From Lachnospiraceae bacterium (GTDB lineage: Bacteria > Bacillota > Clostridia > Lachnospirales > Lachnospiraceae): a stretch of 64,000 nt of DNA. The position numbers and the translations under genes are program-made. The notes under the pieces were generated by a model. The model was given only the letters and a program-made list of their open reading frames with translations. It had not been told where the DNA came from and ran no database searches. Positions 35,052-44,300 of the stretch are shown here, one piece after another (position 1 is the first letter of the stretch; the number at the start of each line of letters is the position of its first letter). The stretch is taken from positions 124,001 to 188,000 of the forward strand of contig JALEJP010000022.1 in assembly GCA_022769625.1 (NCBI GenBank), in the 5' to 3' direction.

Positions 35052-36347
35052 TCAAACCTCATTTCCCGCTGCATCCAGAGCCTTTACGATTTCCCCAAGA
35101 AAAGAGAGGGAACCAAAAGCAAGGATGACATCGTCCTTTCCCGCCTTCTGCAGACTTATCTTTACTGCGTCTTCTATATTTTTTTCACAGGATACCTCCT
35201 GTATATGACGTTTCCATACTTCTGCCAGCTGCTCTGCCGGCAATGCCCTTGGATTGCCCGGTGTTTCCACGGCAATCACATCTTCCGCATAAGGTGCCGT
35301 TATCTCAACAATAGACTCATACTCTTTATCACGAAAAACTCCCATGATGTAGTGCAGCTTTTTATCCGGAAAATAACGCCGGATGGAATCCGCAAGGACT
35401 TCTGCACCATCCCTGTTGTGTGCCCCGTCAATGATAACATACGGTTCCTTCTGTAAAACAGTAAAGCGTCCCCGCCAGACAGTCTTTTTCAGTCCTCTGC
35501 GAAGGGCATCTTCAGGGATGTCATAACCGAGATCGGTAAGCCCCCGCACTGCCTCTACCGCAAGTACGGCATTGGCGATCTGATAGGAACCCGCCAGAGA
35601 AATCTCAAGATGATCATATCCTCCGTAGGAGAAGCTCTGGCTGTCACATCCGTAAACCACATCCGAAGCAGCAGCAGCATCCGCAATGCGAAGGGTACAG
35701 CCCTGCTCCCTGCAGGTTTGCTCCACAACCTCCATCGCTTCCGGCTTTTGTCTCATACTGACTACTGTAGTACCTGGTTTGACTATGCCTGCCTTGCACC
35801 GTGCAATCCCGGTAAGTGTATTTCCCAGAAATCCCATATGATCCATACTGATGGCTGCCAGCACCTCCATAACCGGTGTCTGAATCACATTGGTGGCATC
35901 TGTACTGCCTCCCAATCCAACCTCCAGTGTCACAAGATCACATTTTTCTTCTTTAAAATAGAGAAAGCAAAGCGCCGTCTCAATTTCAAAAGCAGTCGGA
36001 TGAGGCAGTCCTTCTTTTACCATCTCATCAATACAGCTTCGTATCTGTGTCGTCAGCCTTGCCAGGGAATCTTTCTCAATGTATGCTTCATTTATCTGTA
36101 TCCGCTCCCGGTAGGAAAACAACGTTGGTGAAATATAGCGTCCTACACGATAACCGGATTCCTTCAATATTGTAGAGAGATATGCCAGCACAGAACCTTT
36201 TCCATTTGTCCCGCCGATATGTATAAACTTCAGATCGTCCTGCGGGTTTCCAAGTCTTCCAAGCAGCTCTCTCATATTATCCAGACCAAGTACACTTCCG
36301 TATTTAGCAACGTTGTCTAAATATACTCTTGACTCTTTGTAATTCAT
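35052..36347 (-). CDS. folC: Folylpolyglutamate / dihydrofolate synthase
   Basis: The 431-residue Mur-ligase-type enzyme adds glutamate to dihydropteroate and to folates. It has the P-loop [39 protein letters not shown] and [15 protein letters not shown]. It is the first gene of the folate-phe-polyP run and has its own promoter and a leader hairpin (36369-36392). Confidence 0.96.
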   Translation of the reverse strand: MNYKESRVYLDNVAKYGSVLGLDNMRELLGRLGNPQDDLKFIHIGGTNGKGSVLAYLSTILKESGYRVGRYISPTLFSYRERIQINEAYIEKDSLARLTTQIRSCIDEMVKEGLPHPTAFEIETALCFLYFKEEKCDLVTLEVGLGGSTDATNVIQTPVMEVLAAISMDHMGFLGNTLTGIARCKAGIVKPGTTVVSMRQKPEAMEVVEQTCREQGCTLRIADAAAASDVVYGCDSQSFSYGGYDHLEISLAGSYQIANAVLAVEAVRGLTDLGYDIPEDALRRGLKKTVWRGRFTVLQKEPYVIIDGAHNRDGAEVLADSIRRYFPDKKLHYIMGVFRDKEYESIVEITAPYAEDVIAVETPGNPRALPAEQLAEVWKRHIQEVSCEKNIEDAVKISLQKAGKDDVILAFGSLSFLGEIVKALDAAGNEV

Positions 36348-36368
36348 ACTGCTCCATTTCCAATAGAT

Positions 36369-36392
36369 GCAGACATACCTTGGCCTGTCTGC
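36369..36392 (-). promoter_or_regulatory. Leader hairpin before folC
   Basis: GCAGACA / TGTCTGC stem, 21 bases upstream of the folC start codon, in a leader of about 100 bases. It does not match the tetrahydrofolate riboswitch core as far as I can see. Confidence 0.35.
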
Positions 36393-36455
36393 TGCCGGTT
36401 CTGCATCGTATCACATAACGGAATTCTTTGCCTGCCCAGCACTCTATCACGTTGA

Positions 36456-36484
36456 ATTATAGTATACCCCACATGATTTTGCAA
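36456..36484 (-). promoter_or_regulatory. Promoter of the folate operon
   Basis: Minus-strand TTGCAA (36484-36479), 17-base spacer, perfect TATAAT (36461-36456). Confidence 0.8.
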
Positions 36485-36485
36485 G

Positions 36486-36499
36486 TGAAAGCGCTTTTT
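36486..36499. promoter_or_regulatory. CcpA cre-like site between folC and the CmpB-like gene
   Basis: TGAAAGCGCTTTTT, containing the perfect palindrome AAAGCGCTTT, matches about 12 of 14 positions of TGAAAGCGCTTTCA-type cre sites. It lies between the -35 elements of the two divergent genes. Confidence 0.45.
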
Positions 36500-36501
36500 T
36501 C

Positions 36502-36530
36502 TTGCATAAAATATCATTTCCCGGTCATAC
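36502..36530 (+). promoter_or_regulatory. Possible promoter of the CmpB-like gene
   Basis: TTGCAT, 17-base spacer, TCATAC. The -10 is weak. It ends only seven bases before the likely ATG. Confidence 0.4.
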
Positions 36531-36537
36531 TGTTCTT

Positions 36538-36924
36538 ATGAAAAACAATTTTATGAAATGTGGCATATGCGGCTGGTGTCTGGAGCTTTTGTGGACAGGC
36601 TTTCTCTCCTTTCGCCGTCGTGACAGAAAACTGACGGGACATTCCTCCCTCTGGATGTTCCCGATTTACGGAATGGCTTCTTTTCTTCATCCTCTTTCCA
36701 GGCTTCTTGAAAAATATACCTTCTGGCTGCGCGGTCTTATTTATACGGTCGCTATCTTCTGCACGGAATATCTGACCGGCAGCTTTCTCCGAAAAAGAGG
36801 ATGCTGTCCCTGGGATTATTCCGATTCGCCCTTTCAGATCCATGGAGTTATCCGTCTGGACTACGCTCCTCTGTGGTTTTTCTGCGGACTGCTTTTTGAG
36901 CATTTAAACAGGCAGCAAGGATAA
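36538..36924 (+). CDS. CmpB-like small membrane protein
   Basis: The 128-residue protein has about four membrane segments and the family features CGWCLELLWTG, SLWMFPIYGMASF, RGLIYTVAIFCTEYLTG and CCPWDYSDSPFQIHGVIRLD. These are typical of the putative ABC-transporter type IV (CmpB, PF06541) membrane proteins of Clostridia. The function is unknown. The start is uncertain: no ribosome site precedes the ATG at 36538 or the next one at 36553. Confidence 0.75.
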   Translation: MKNNFMKCGICGWCLELLWTGFLSFRRRDRKLTGHSSLWMFPIYGMASFLHPLSRLLEKYTFWLRGLIYTVAIFCTEYLTGSFLRKRGCCPWDYSDSPFQIHGVIRLDYAPLWFFCGLLFEHLNRQQG

Positions 36925-36970
36925 GTGCCTGAAAGAAAGCAAATTGAACGGGCAGCAATACAAGTTCATC

Positions 36971-36999
36971 TTGAAATCCTCCTGCAAATGGTATATGAT
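36971..36999 (+). promoter_or_regulatory. Promoter of pyrBI
   Basis: TTGAAA, 17-base spacer, TATGAT, 32 bases before the pyrB start. The leader is too short for PyrR attenuation. Confidence 0.6.
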
Positions 37000-37031
37000 A
37001 AAGAAAATCTAAAGTTAAAAAGGAGGATATT

Positions 37032-37952
37032 ATGAGACATTTAATGAGTCCACTTGATTTCAGTGTTGAAGAACTGGATCAGCTCCTGAACCTGGCAAAT
37101 GATATTGAAGCAAATCCAAAAAAATACGCTCACGCATGTGACGGAAAAAAACTGGCTACTTTATTTTATGAACCAAGCACACGTACCAGACTCAGCTTTG
37201 AAGCTGCAATGATGAATCTGGGCGGTAATGTACTTGGTTTTTCTTCGGCCGATTCCAGTTCCGCTTCCAAAGGCGAGAGTGTTGCCGATACCATCCGCAT
37301 GGTAGCCTGCTATGCAGATATCTGCGCCATGCGTCATCCGAAGGAGGGTGCACCCCTGGTGGCTTCCCTTCATTCCCCGATACCCGTTATCAATGCAGGA
37401 GATGGCGGTCATCAGCACCCGACTCAGACCCTGACAGACCTTCTGACCATACGTACTCTGAAAGGGAGACTGAACAACCTGACCATTGGACTCTGCGGCG
37501 ACCTGAAATTCGGACGTACCGTTCATTCGCTGATCAATGCACTGGTTCGCTATACCGGCATCCGTTTCATCCTGATTTCTCCGGAAGAGCTGCGTGTTCC
37601 AAGCTACATTCGCGAAGATGTACTGCGCAAAAAAAATATTGAGTTCGAAGAAGTGGAGCGTCTTGAGGATGCACTTCCGAAACTTGATCTGCTCTACATG
37701 ACGCGTGTCCAGAAAGAGCGTTTCTTCAACGAGGAAGATTATGTGCGAATGAAAGATTTCTATATCCTCGACAGAAAAAAAATGGAGCTTGCGCCGAAGG
37801 ACATGCTGGTTCTGCATCCCCTTCCCCGTGTAAATGAAATTTCCGTGGAGGTAGATGACGACCCGAGAGCCGTTTATTTTAAACAGGCACAGTTTGGTGT
37901 CTATGCACGTATGGCACTGATTCTCACACTTCTGGAGGTGAAAGTATGTTAA
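37032..37952 (+). CDS. pyrB: Aspartate carbamoyltransferase, catalytic subunit
   Basis: The 306-residue enzyme condenses carbamoyl phosphate and aspartate in pyrimidine synthesis. The carbamoyl phosphate motif is [14 protein letters not shown]. Further motifs are [17 protein letters not shown] and [12 protein letters not shown]. Length and order are those of the E. coli-type catalytic chain. AAGGAGG precedes the ATG. It overlaps pyrI by seven bases, so the two chains are made together. Confidence 0.97.
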   Translation: MRHLMSPLDFSVEELDQLLNLANDIEANPKKYAHACDGKKLATLFYEPSTRTRLSFEAAMMNLGGNVLGFSSADSSSASKGESVADTIRMVACYADICAMRHPKEGAPLVASLHSPIPVINAGDGGHQHPTQTLTDLLTIRTLKGRLNNLTIGLCGDLKFGRTVHSLINALVRYTGIRFILISPEELRVPSYIREDVLRKKNIEFEEVERLEDALPKLDLLYMTRVQKERFFNEEDYVRMKDFYILDRKKMELAPKDMLVLHPLPRVNEISVEVDDDPRAVYFKQAQFGVYARMALILTLLEVKVC

Positions 37953-38386
37953 ATGTCGGACAGTTAAATGAAGGTGTTGTTCTGGATCATATTGAAGCCG
38001 GAAAAAGTATGTCCATTTACCATTATCTGAGACTGGACAAGATGGACTGCTGTGTTGCCATCATAAAAAACGCGCGCAGCAACAAAATGGGCAAAAAAGA
38101 TATCATCAAGGTGGAATGTCCGGTGGATATGCTGGATCTGGATATTCTCGGATTCATCGACCATAATATCACTGTCAACATAATCAAGGACGGAGAAATT
38201 GTGGATAAGAAAAAACTGCATCTGCCAAAACAGATCGTAAATGTCATAAAATGTAAAAACCCGCGATGCATCACATCCATTGAACAGGAGCTCGACCATA
38301 TTTTCGTGCTCTCCGATGAGGAGAAAGAGATATACCGCTGCAAATACTGCGAAGAAAAATATCGCAGCTCCAAAAAACCCAGATAA
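37946..38386 (+). CDS. pyrI: Aspartate carbamoyltransferase, regulatory subunit
   Basis: The 146-residue chain binds nucleotide effectors and zinc. The N-terminal effector domain contains [13 protein letters not shown]. The zinc domain has four Cys, in [10 protein letters not shown] and [10 protein letters not shown]. Together with pyrB it would form the allosteric dodecamer (CTP feedback). It ends at a bidirectional terminator shared with rnpB. Confidence 0.96.
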   Translation: MLNVGQLNEGVVLDHIEAGKSMSIYHYLRLDKMDCCVAIIKNARSNKMGKKDIIKVECPVDMLDLDILGFIDHNITVNIIKDGEIVDKKKLHLPKQIVNVIKCKNPRCITSIEQELDHIFVLSDEEKEIYRCKYCEEKYRSSKKPR

Positions 38387-38396
38387 ATGAAAAAGA

Positions 38397-38433
38397 ACAG
38401 GAGTCATGGAAATCAATCTGCCATGGCTCCTGT
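38397..38433. terminator. Bidirectional terminator, pyrI / rnpB
   Basis: ACAGGAG(T/C)CATGG stem with CCATG(G/A)CTCCTGT and T-runs on both strands (TTTTT after the plus arm, TCTTTTT after the minus arm). Confidence 0.85.
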
Positions 38434-38454
38434 TTTTATCAAAGTTATGATCTA

Positions 38455-38800
38455 CGCGAGCAGGACGATAAGCCGGGTTATGTCGTGAATGATCATCTAT
38501 CTAGGCCTGACGTTGCCGCCAGGCTCCAGCAACCAACCTGAAACTGACGGGCCGCCATATGTTTCCGCTCGGTCTTGCTTCGAATGGGGTTTACATGTGC
38601 CCCCGCTGTTACCAGCAGGGCGGTAGTCTCTTACACTGCCCTTCCACCCTTACCGGCAAAAATGCCGGCGGTATATTTCTGTTGCACTGTCCCTGGAGTC
38701 GCCTCCGCCGGACGTTATCCGGCATCCTGCCCTGTGAAGCCCGGACTTTCCTCGTCTGGCACCTTTCGGCCTGCCAGCCGCGATCATTTATCCTACTCGC
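38455..38800 (-). ncRNA. rnpB: RNase P RNA
   Basis: Read on the minus strand, the roughly 346-base RNA has the P4 5' strand GAGGAAAGTCCGGGCT, the conserved GGGCAG...ACAGAAAT region and the 3' ATAACCCGGCTTAT end that closes P4. The P1 helix pairs GCGAGTAGGA (38800 side) with TCCTGCTCGC (38455 side), which sets the ends within a few bases. It is the catalytic RNA that trims tRNA 5' ends. It has a strong promoter and the terminator shared with pyrI. Confidence 0.93.
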
Positions 38801-38814
38801 TAAAGTATGTAGTT

Positions 38815-38843
38815 ATTTTAACATTTCAATCATTGACTGTCAA
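38815..38843 (-). promoter_or_regulatory. Promoter of rnpB
   Basis: Minus-strand TTGACA (38843-38838), 17-base spacer, TAAAAT (38820-38815). Its -35 overlaps that of the divergent ltaS-like promoter by one base. Confidence 0.85.
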
Positions 38844-38861
38844 CGACCTTTTTGCTATAAT
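38833..38861 (+). promoter_or_regulatory. Promoter of the ltaS-like gene
   Basis: TTGACT (38833-38838), 17-base spacer, perfect TATAAT (38856-38861). Back to back with the rnpB promoter. Confidence 0.75.
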
Positions 38862-38923
38862 TTATGGCTGACACACAAACATTTGTATGATACAGGAAAC
38901 ATAATATATAGGAAAGAAGTATA

Positions 38924-40981
38924 TTGTCTATGATGAATTGGAAACAAAAAAGCACAAAAGAAAAACTACACTCCCTACTCCCATTAGCGGGCATTTTTCT
39001 GCTGGCAGGAGTATTTTTTTACTGTTGTCTGACAAAAGACATGTTCTGGGTTGTGAAGGACGGCAACGTTGCATTTTATAAAAAGCGAATCGTACTGATG
39101 ACCGTTGTTGTTCTGTATGGTGTTTTCGCATGCCTGATCCGGCTGCCTGAGAATCACCCACATGCCAGAGCCATAAGCCGGATTGTTTTCTGGCTGACAC
39201 CGGTTGTGACGTTTCTGCTGCTGGAATACGCAAATCCATCCGGTCCCGGCCTTATCTGGAGAAGTCTTGGCTATGTCTCCGTCATGCGTTCTATTGTAAC
39301 TCTGATTCTTTTATTCCTTGTGATGGGAACACTGTTTGCTCTGACAAACAGCATGCGGTTCTCCGGCTGTTTTCTCTGCCTGTTGGCCATTGTGTTTTCC
39401 CTGGCAAACTACTTTACCACGAAGTTCCGCGGTATTCCCATCCTGGCCTCCGACCTGACCATCATGGGTACGGCAATGAATGTGATCAGCAACTATGAGT
39501 ATACACTGGATTTCAATCGAATCCTGATGCTGACCGGACTGATTGGCTGGTGTGTTCTTCTCTTTCGCATCCCAAAGGTACGACTTCCGAAAGGAAGAAA
39601 GCGAATCAAATATGCTCTTGGAAGCGTTGCCGTATGTTTTGCCTCTTTCTGGGTGCTGCTTTACACTCCGGTAATGCGTCAGACGATGCATATCACCATC
39701 AACACCTTCCGCCCTATTAAGTCCTATGGAAAAAATGGCTGTATTCTCACTTTTCTGCGCAGCATGCAGCTGATGATCGTGGAGAAGCCGGAAGGTTATT
39801 CCGTACAGACTGCAGACCGTATCGCAGAGCCGTACCGCACAGAAGCCAGGGAAGCCGCATCTGCCGGGTATCATACGCCGAATGTGATCGTCGTCATGGA
39901 TGAAGCGTTTGCTGATCTCCAGGCGATCGGCGATTTTGAAACAAGTGAGGAAGTGATTCCTTATTATCACAGCCTGAAAGAAAATGCAGTAAAAGGATTT
40001 GTATATGTCTCTGTTTTCGGCGGTCAGACAGCAAACACGGAATTTGAATTTCTGACTGGTCTTTCCAAGGCATATATACCAGAATCTTCCACACCCTACC
40101 AGCTTTATATCAAAAGCCTGCTGCCAGGACTCACAACTTCCCTTGGAAAACAGAATTATCAGGGCATGCTGGCCTTCCACCCGTTCCATGCAAGCGGATA
40201 CAACCGGAACAATGTCTATCCAAACCTTGGATTCTCCGATTTTATCAGCATTGAAGACATGACTTACGATGACTCCGATCTGATGCGAGGTTTCATCTCG
40301 GATGAGGCGGATTTCCAGTACATTTTTGACGAGTACGAAAAAGCAAAGGCATCCTCCGATGCGCCGTTTTATCTTTTCAACGTGACTATGCAGAATCACA
40401 GCGGCTATGACAAGGATTTCGATAATCTGGAAATGCCCATCTCCATTGAAAGTGATATGGATAATCCGGAGGCAAAACGTTATCTGAATCTGGTACACCA
40501 TTCCGATACTGCATTAAAAACCTTGATCGAGTATTTTGAAAAAGTGGAGGAGCCTACCGTTGTCGTATTCTTTGGCGACCATGAACCGGGACTTTCCGAT
40601 GAATTTTACAGCAAGCTGCTCGGGAAAAATGTGGCAGATCTGACCGATGAGGAAAACATGGAGCTTTACAAGACACCATTTCTGATCTGGGCCAATTACG
40701 ATATCGAAGAACAGGAAGACATCAATATCAGCATCAACTATCTCTCAACCCTGATGCTGGAATCTGCCGGTATGAAAATGTCACCCTTTCAATACTTCCT
40801 GTCCGACATGAAGAAAGAAGTACCCATCCTGACTTCTCATGGCTATTTCGGAAGTGATGGAATCTACTACTCTTTGACCGATGAATCATCCCCTTACTAT
40901 GATTCACTGGAAAATTATCACATCCTTCAGTATAACGACTTATTTGATAAGAACAACCGAATCGATCAATTCTTCGATTAA
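38924..40981 (+). CDS. LtaS-like lipoteichoic acid synthase / phosphoglycerol transferase
   Basis: The 685-residue protein has about six or seven N-terminal membrane segments (to about 250) and an extracellular sulfatase-like domain. The likely catalytic Thr369 is in FGGQTANTEFEFLTG. E327 in VVMDEAFADL and FFGDHEPGLSDEF supply metal ligands, as in LtaS. Such enzymes polymerise glycerol phosphate from phosphatidylglycerol onto a glycolipid anchor. The start may be TTG 38924 or ATG 38930; a GGAAAG lies upstream. It is monocistronic, ending at a strong terminator. Confidence 0.88.
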   Translation: MSMMNWKQKSTKEKLHSLLPLAGIFLLAGVFFYCCLTKDMFWVVKDGNVAFYKKRIVLMTVVVLYGVFACLIRLPENHPHARAISRIVFWLTPVVTFLLLEYANPSGPGLIWRSLGYVSVMRSIVTLILLFLVMGTLFALTNSMRFSGCFLCLLAIVFSLANYFTTKFRGIPILASDLTIMGTAMNVISNYEYTLDFNRILMLTGLIGWCVLLFRIPKVRLPKGRKRIKYALGSVAVCFASFWVLLYTPVMRQTMHITINTFRPIKSYGKNGCILTFLRSMQLMIVEKPEGYSVQTADRIAEPYRTEAREAASAGYHTPNVIVVMDEAFADLQAIGDFETSEEVIPYYHSLKENAVKGFVYVSVFGGQTANTEFEFLTGLSKAYIPESSTPYQLYIKSLLPGLTTSLGKQNYQGMLAFHPFHASGYNRNNVYPNLGFSDFISIEDMTYDDSDLMRGFISDEADFQYIFDEYEKAKASSDAPFYLFNVTMQNHSGYDKDFDNLEMPISIESDMDNPEAKRYLNLVHHSDTALKTLIEYFEKVEEPTVVVFFGDHEPGLSDEFYSKLLGKNVADLTDEENMELYKTPFLIWANYDIEEQEDINISINYLSTLMLESAGMKMSPFQYFLSDMKKEVPILTSHGYFGSDGIYYSLTDESSPYYDSLENYHILQYNDLFDKNNRIDQFFD

Positions 40982-40990
40982 CAACAAAAA

Positions 40991-41044
40991 AACGGTCCGT
41001 CAGAACAGAGACAGGAAAATCCCCGTCCTTCTGACAGACCGTTT
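40991..41044. terminator. Bidirectional terminator, ltaS-like / nucleoside kinase
   Basis: ACGGTC(C)GTCAGAA / TTCTGAC(A)GACCGT stem with T6 on the plus and T7 on the minus side. Confidence 0.85.
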
Positions 41045-41088
41045 TTTCGAATGCAATTGTAAAGTATATCCCGTCTTCTGCTTTGTTT

Positions 41089-42756
41089 CTACAGCAAAAA
41101 ACATCCTCCGCCGATAAACTCCCTTAGCAGAGAATTCATCGGTACGTTTTCACTGGGTATCCCAACAAAGTAATCCAGAAATTTTAGCAGACGCTTTGCT
41201 TCCTGATACTCCGGCTCATCTTTTCCTATTCCAAAAAGCTGAGGCTCCGCATACATTTTCAACACAGCAAGCTCATAGATCAGAGCAGAATTAAACATCA
41301 CATCTGCTTCTTCCTGATAAGGAAAAATGTAAGATTCTTCACCTCTGCGGACAGACGGCCACATACTGATCGTCGCTTTGGCATTTGTTCCACGTGTTCT
41401 GCTGTCGCGCACAATCCTGCGCAGAAGTCTTCCGTCTGTGGCAGGTACGCGATTGTGTTCGTCAATGTTCAGCTGTGTCAGCGCACTGATGTAAATTTTA
41501 AATTTATTTTCCTTTGGAAGGCTGTAGGAAAGCTGATCGTTCAGACAGTGGATCCCTTCGATCACAAGAATGTCATCCTGCCCAAGTCTGGACGGCACTC
41601 CTTTGTACTCACGCTTTCCGCTTACAAAATTAAACACCGGAAGCAATATTTCTTCTCCTGCCAGCAGAGCATTCATATCCTGATTAAACTGCCTTGTGTC
41701 AATGGCCTCCAGACATTCATAATTCGGTTTGCCGTCCTCATCCATGGGTGTATCTTCCCGGTTGACAAAATAATTGTCCACGGGAATCGGATGCGGCTTC
41801 AGCCCGTGTGCTGAGAGCTGAATAGACAGCCTGTGAGAGAAAGTTGTCTTTCCAGAAGAAGAAGGTCCGGCGATCATCACTATCTTCCTGTCCGGATTAG
41901 TAGCGATCTGCTCTGCAATTTCTGCAATTTTCTTCTCCTGAAGTGCTTCCTGAATCAAAATCAGATCATGAATACCATGCTGCACAATATAATCATTCAG
42001 CGCCCCCACAGTTGGAATTTCCAGCATTTCTCCCCACTTGAGGGATTCTTTTCTTACGTGGAAAATCTTTGTCTCCGGTTCAAAAGGCGGCACCTCTTTC
42101 GGATTCTCTCTGCGCGGCATCTGAAGCACAAATCCATCTTCATAGGGATATAAAGCAAAGTATTTCAGATACGAAGTGTCCGGAACCATATAGCCATAAT
42201 AATAATCTTCAAACCCATCCAGATTATACAGATTTACTTTGGAAGCCCGACGGTAATGAAACAGCTTCTCCTTGTCTTTCATGCCATACTCGGAAAAAAG
42301 AGCCATGGCCTCATCCGTACCGATGGTCTCCTTCGCAATGGGAATCCTCTGCTCCACCATTTCCCGCATATAAGATGACACACGTTCCAGAAAAGCGGCA
42401 TCCGGATTTACATTGCCATCCACCGTACAGTAATAACCGCTGCTCACAGAAAAATGTATTCCCACTCTCCTGATATTTTCATGCCCGGCCTCATGATAAA
42501 ATGCCTTCAGCATAAGTAGCGTCATGCTTCTTCGGTATGCCTCAAATCCCTCACCTGAAGCCGTCGTTACAAAAGATAACTCACAGTCCTTACAGACTGT
42601 TCGAAAAAGCTCACGAAGCTTGCCATTTTCCTTTGCCAGCACGATATCTGCTTCCTGCTCTGCCTGATACTCCCTGGCAATCGTCAACAGCGGTGTACCG
42701 GCAGGATAGCTTCTCTGTTCCGCCCCGATTTTAACTGTAACCTGTCTCTGTTCCAT
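41089..42756 (-). CDS. Uridine-kinase-like nucleoside kinase with ThrRS-like N-terminus
   Basis: The 555-residue protein has a TGS-like domain (about 1-65), a region like the second additional domain of threonyl-tRNA synthetase (about 70-190, with HEAGH at 88-92), and a uridine kinase / phosphoribulokinase-type domain with the P-loop GPSSSGKT at 297-304 and DDILVIEGIHCLND. It probably phosphorylates a nucleoside; the substrate is not established by sequence. It is the last gene of the long comEA-to-kinase run. Confidence 0.88.
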   Translation of the reverse strand: MEQRQVTVKIGAEQRSYPAGTPLLTIAREYQAEQEADIVLAKENGKLRELFRTVCKDCELSFVTTASGEGFEAYRRSMTLLMLKAFYHEAGHENIRRVGIHFSVSSGYYCTVDGNVNPDAAFLERVSSYMREMVEQRIPIAKETIGTDEAMALFSEYGMKDKEKLFHYRRASKVNLYNLDGFEDYYYGYMVPDTSYLKYFALYPYEDGFVLQMPRRENPKEVPPFEPETKIFHVRKESLKWGEMLEIPTVGALNDYIVQHGIHDLILIQEALQEKKIAEIAEQIATNPDRKIVMIAGPSSSGKTTFSHRLSIQLSAHGLKPHPIPVDNYFVNREDTPMDEDGKPNYECLEAIDTRQFNQDMNALLAGEEILLPVFNFVSGKREYKGVPSRLGQDDILVIEGIHCLNDQLSYSLPKENKFKIYISALTQLNIDEHNRVPATDGRLLRRIVRDSRTRGTNAKATISMWPSVRRGEESYIFPYQEEADVMFNSALIYELAVLKMYAEPQLFGIGKDEPEYQEAKRLLKFLDYFVGIPSENVPMNSLLREFIGGGCFLL

Positions 42757-42788
42757 GCAATCCTCCTGACCAAGCCTGTTTTTCCTGT

Positions 42789-43574
42789 CTATATCATCTC
42801 AAAGGGATGGCAAACAGGCTCTGTAAGCACCTCAAGCTTTGGAAAGCGCTCTTCCATCTCCTCCTTCATCTGATGGATAAAGATATGCTCAATTCCATAA
42901 TGCCCCGCATCAATCACACAGAGTCCCTGATCCACGGCATCGATCCCATCATGATGTCCGAAATCTCCACTGATGTAAACCTGCACTCCTTTTTGGATGG
43001 CATCCTTCACCATACTTTTCCCCGATCCCGGCAATATGGCAGCACAGAATACTTCTTTCTGTAAATCTCCAAATACCTTTACCTCCGGTATCCCAAACAC
43101 CTGCTTCACATACGCTGCACACTCAGCAAGAGACATCCGGTGAGGAAGGTTTCCAAGCATACCAAAACCGCCTTCCCTTCCATCCGGCAGTGTACAGGTA
43201 ACGGCAAGTATCTTCTCCTCCTGCAGGCCAAGCATCGCAGAGGCAAGGGGCGCCATCTTTACAATATCATAATTTGTGTGCATTGCATAACAGGCAATAT
43301 CGTTCTGAATCAGCGTGATCAGCCTTCTTCCGTAAAAATCTCCGGTATGAATCTTTTTCAGGCCGCTCATCAGCAAAGGATGATGGGTCAGAATCAGGTC
43401 CGCTTTTGCTTCTATTGCATGGCGGATCACCGCATCTGTTGCATCCAGCGCAATGTATACTCTCTGTATTTCTTTCTCCCATCTGCCCGCCTGCAGCCCC
43501 GGATTATCCCAGGACTCTGCAACCTGAGGCGGATATGTTTTCTCCAGTTCCGTGATGATATCTCTGCAAATCAT
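42789..43574 (-). CDS. Nif3-like dinuclear metal-centre protein
   Basis: The 261-residue protein belongs to the YqfO/Nif3 family: ESWDNPGLQAG, a metal-binding ILTHHPLLMSGLKK, MHTNYD, and the late SGDFGHHD and VIDAGHYGIE. Members form a hexameric ring with two metals; the role is unclear. GGAGG precedes the ATG. Pairing with trmK is standard in Firmicutes. Confidence 0.93.
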   Translation of the reverse strand: MICRDIITELEKTYPPQVAESWDNPGLQAGRWEKEIQRVYIALDATDAVIRHAIEAKADLILTHHPLLMSGLKKIHTGDFYGRRLITLIQNDIACYAMHTNYDIVKMAPLASAMLGLQEEKILAVTCTLPDGREGGFGMLGNLPHRMSLAECAAYVKQVFGIPEVKVFGDLQKEVFCAAILPGSGKSMVKDAIQKGVQVYISGDFGHHDGIDAVDQGLCVIDAGHYGIEHIFIHQMKEEMEERFPKLEVLTEPVCHPFEMI

Positions 43575-43592
43575 AAAAAATTTTCCTCCAAA

Positions 43593-44288
43593 TCAGCACA
43601 TACGACACTGTGCTTTTCTGTTCATTGCAAGCAGCTCTTCCAGTTCCTTCAGACGCACAAGAGCTTTCTCGCTGCCCGCTGTCCGCAGGTTTTCCATAAC
43701 CTTCAAAATCTCTGCTTCCTCTTTGTCAAGAAAGCTTCCAAGCACCGGGTTTTTCTCTTTCAGCAGAAACTGCCCATATTTCCATTCTATGTCCGCAAGC
43801 GGTTCCATATGCCCATGCACCACATGCATCATGGGATAATATTTTCCATCCTCGCATACCATCTTTTCTGCTGTGATCTTCCAATTGTTGTTCTGCAGAT
43901 ACCGGCGTACCTGATCAATATCGGACTGCGGCTGAAGGATCAGCTCGTTCACTGATTCCAGAACCTGTCGGCCTTCTTCCAGAATTTTACATACCAGACC
44001 GCCTCCCATACCGGCTATCACCACAGCATCCGCCTCCTCTGGCTTTAACTTTTCCACGCCATCGGAAAGCCTTGTCTCAATACATTTCATAAGGCCATAA
44101 AGACGGATATTTTCTTTTGCCCGGTCAAGTGGTCCGCTTCGGATATCCATCGCAATGGCTGACGGTATTTTCCCCTGCATGCACAAAAAAATCGGTATGT
44201 AACCGTGGTCCGTGCCCACGTCTGCCAGACGGCTCTTCTCAGATACCATAGAAGCCACCGCCAGCAGTCTTTCTGATAACTGCAGCAT
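43593..44288 (-). CDS. trmK: tRNA (adenine(22)-N1)-methyltransferase
   Basis: The 231-residue SAM enzyme has RLADVGTDHGYIPIFL (SAM loop), IAMDIRSGPLDRA and the VVIAGMGGGLV motif of the TrmK (YqfN) family, which methylates A22 of tRNA. It lies 12 bases after the sigma-A gene, as in Bacillus. Confidence 0.93.
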   Translation of the reverse strand: MLQLSERLLAVASMVSEKSRLADVGTDHGYIPIFLCMQGKIPSAIAMDIRSGPLDRAKENIRLYGLMKCIETRLSDGVEKLKPEEADAVVIAGMGGGLVCKILEEGRQVLESVNELILQPQSDIDQVRRYLQNNNWKITAEKMVCEDGKYYPMMHVVHGHMEPLADIEWKYGQFLLKEKNPVLGSFLDKEEAEILKVMENLRTAGSEKALVRLKELEELLAMNRKAQCRMC

Positions 44289-44300
44289 AATAAACTCCCC

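Noticed and set aside
36369..36461. Tetrahydrofolate riboswitch before folC
   Set aside because: The leader has a hairpin, but I cannot find the conserved core of that riboswitch.
39311..40501. A 396-codon open frame on the minus strand
   Set aside because: It lies wholly inside the ltaS-like gene on the other strand and shows no family features.
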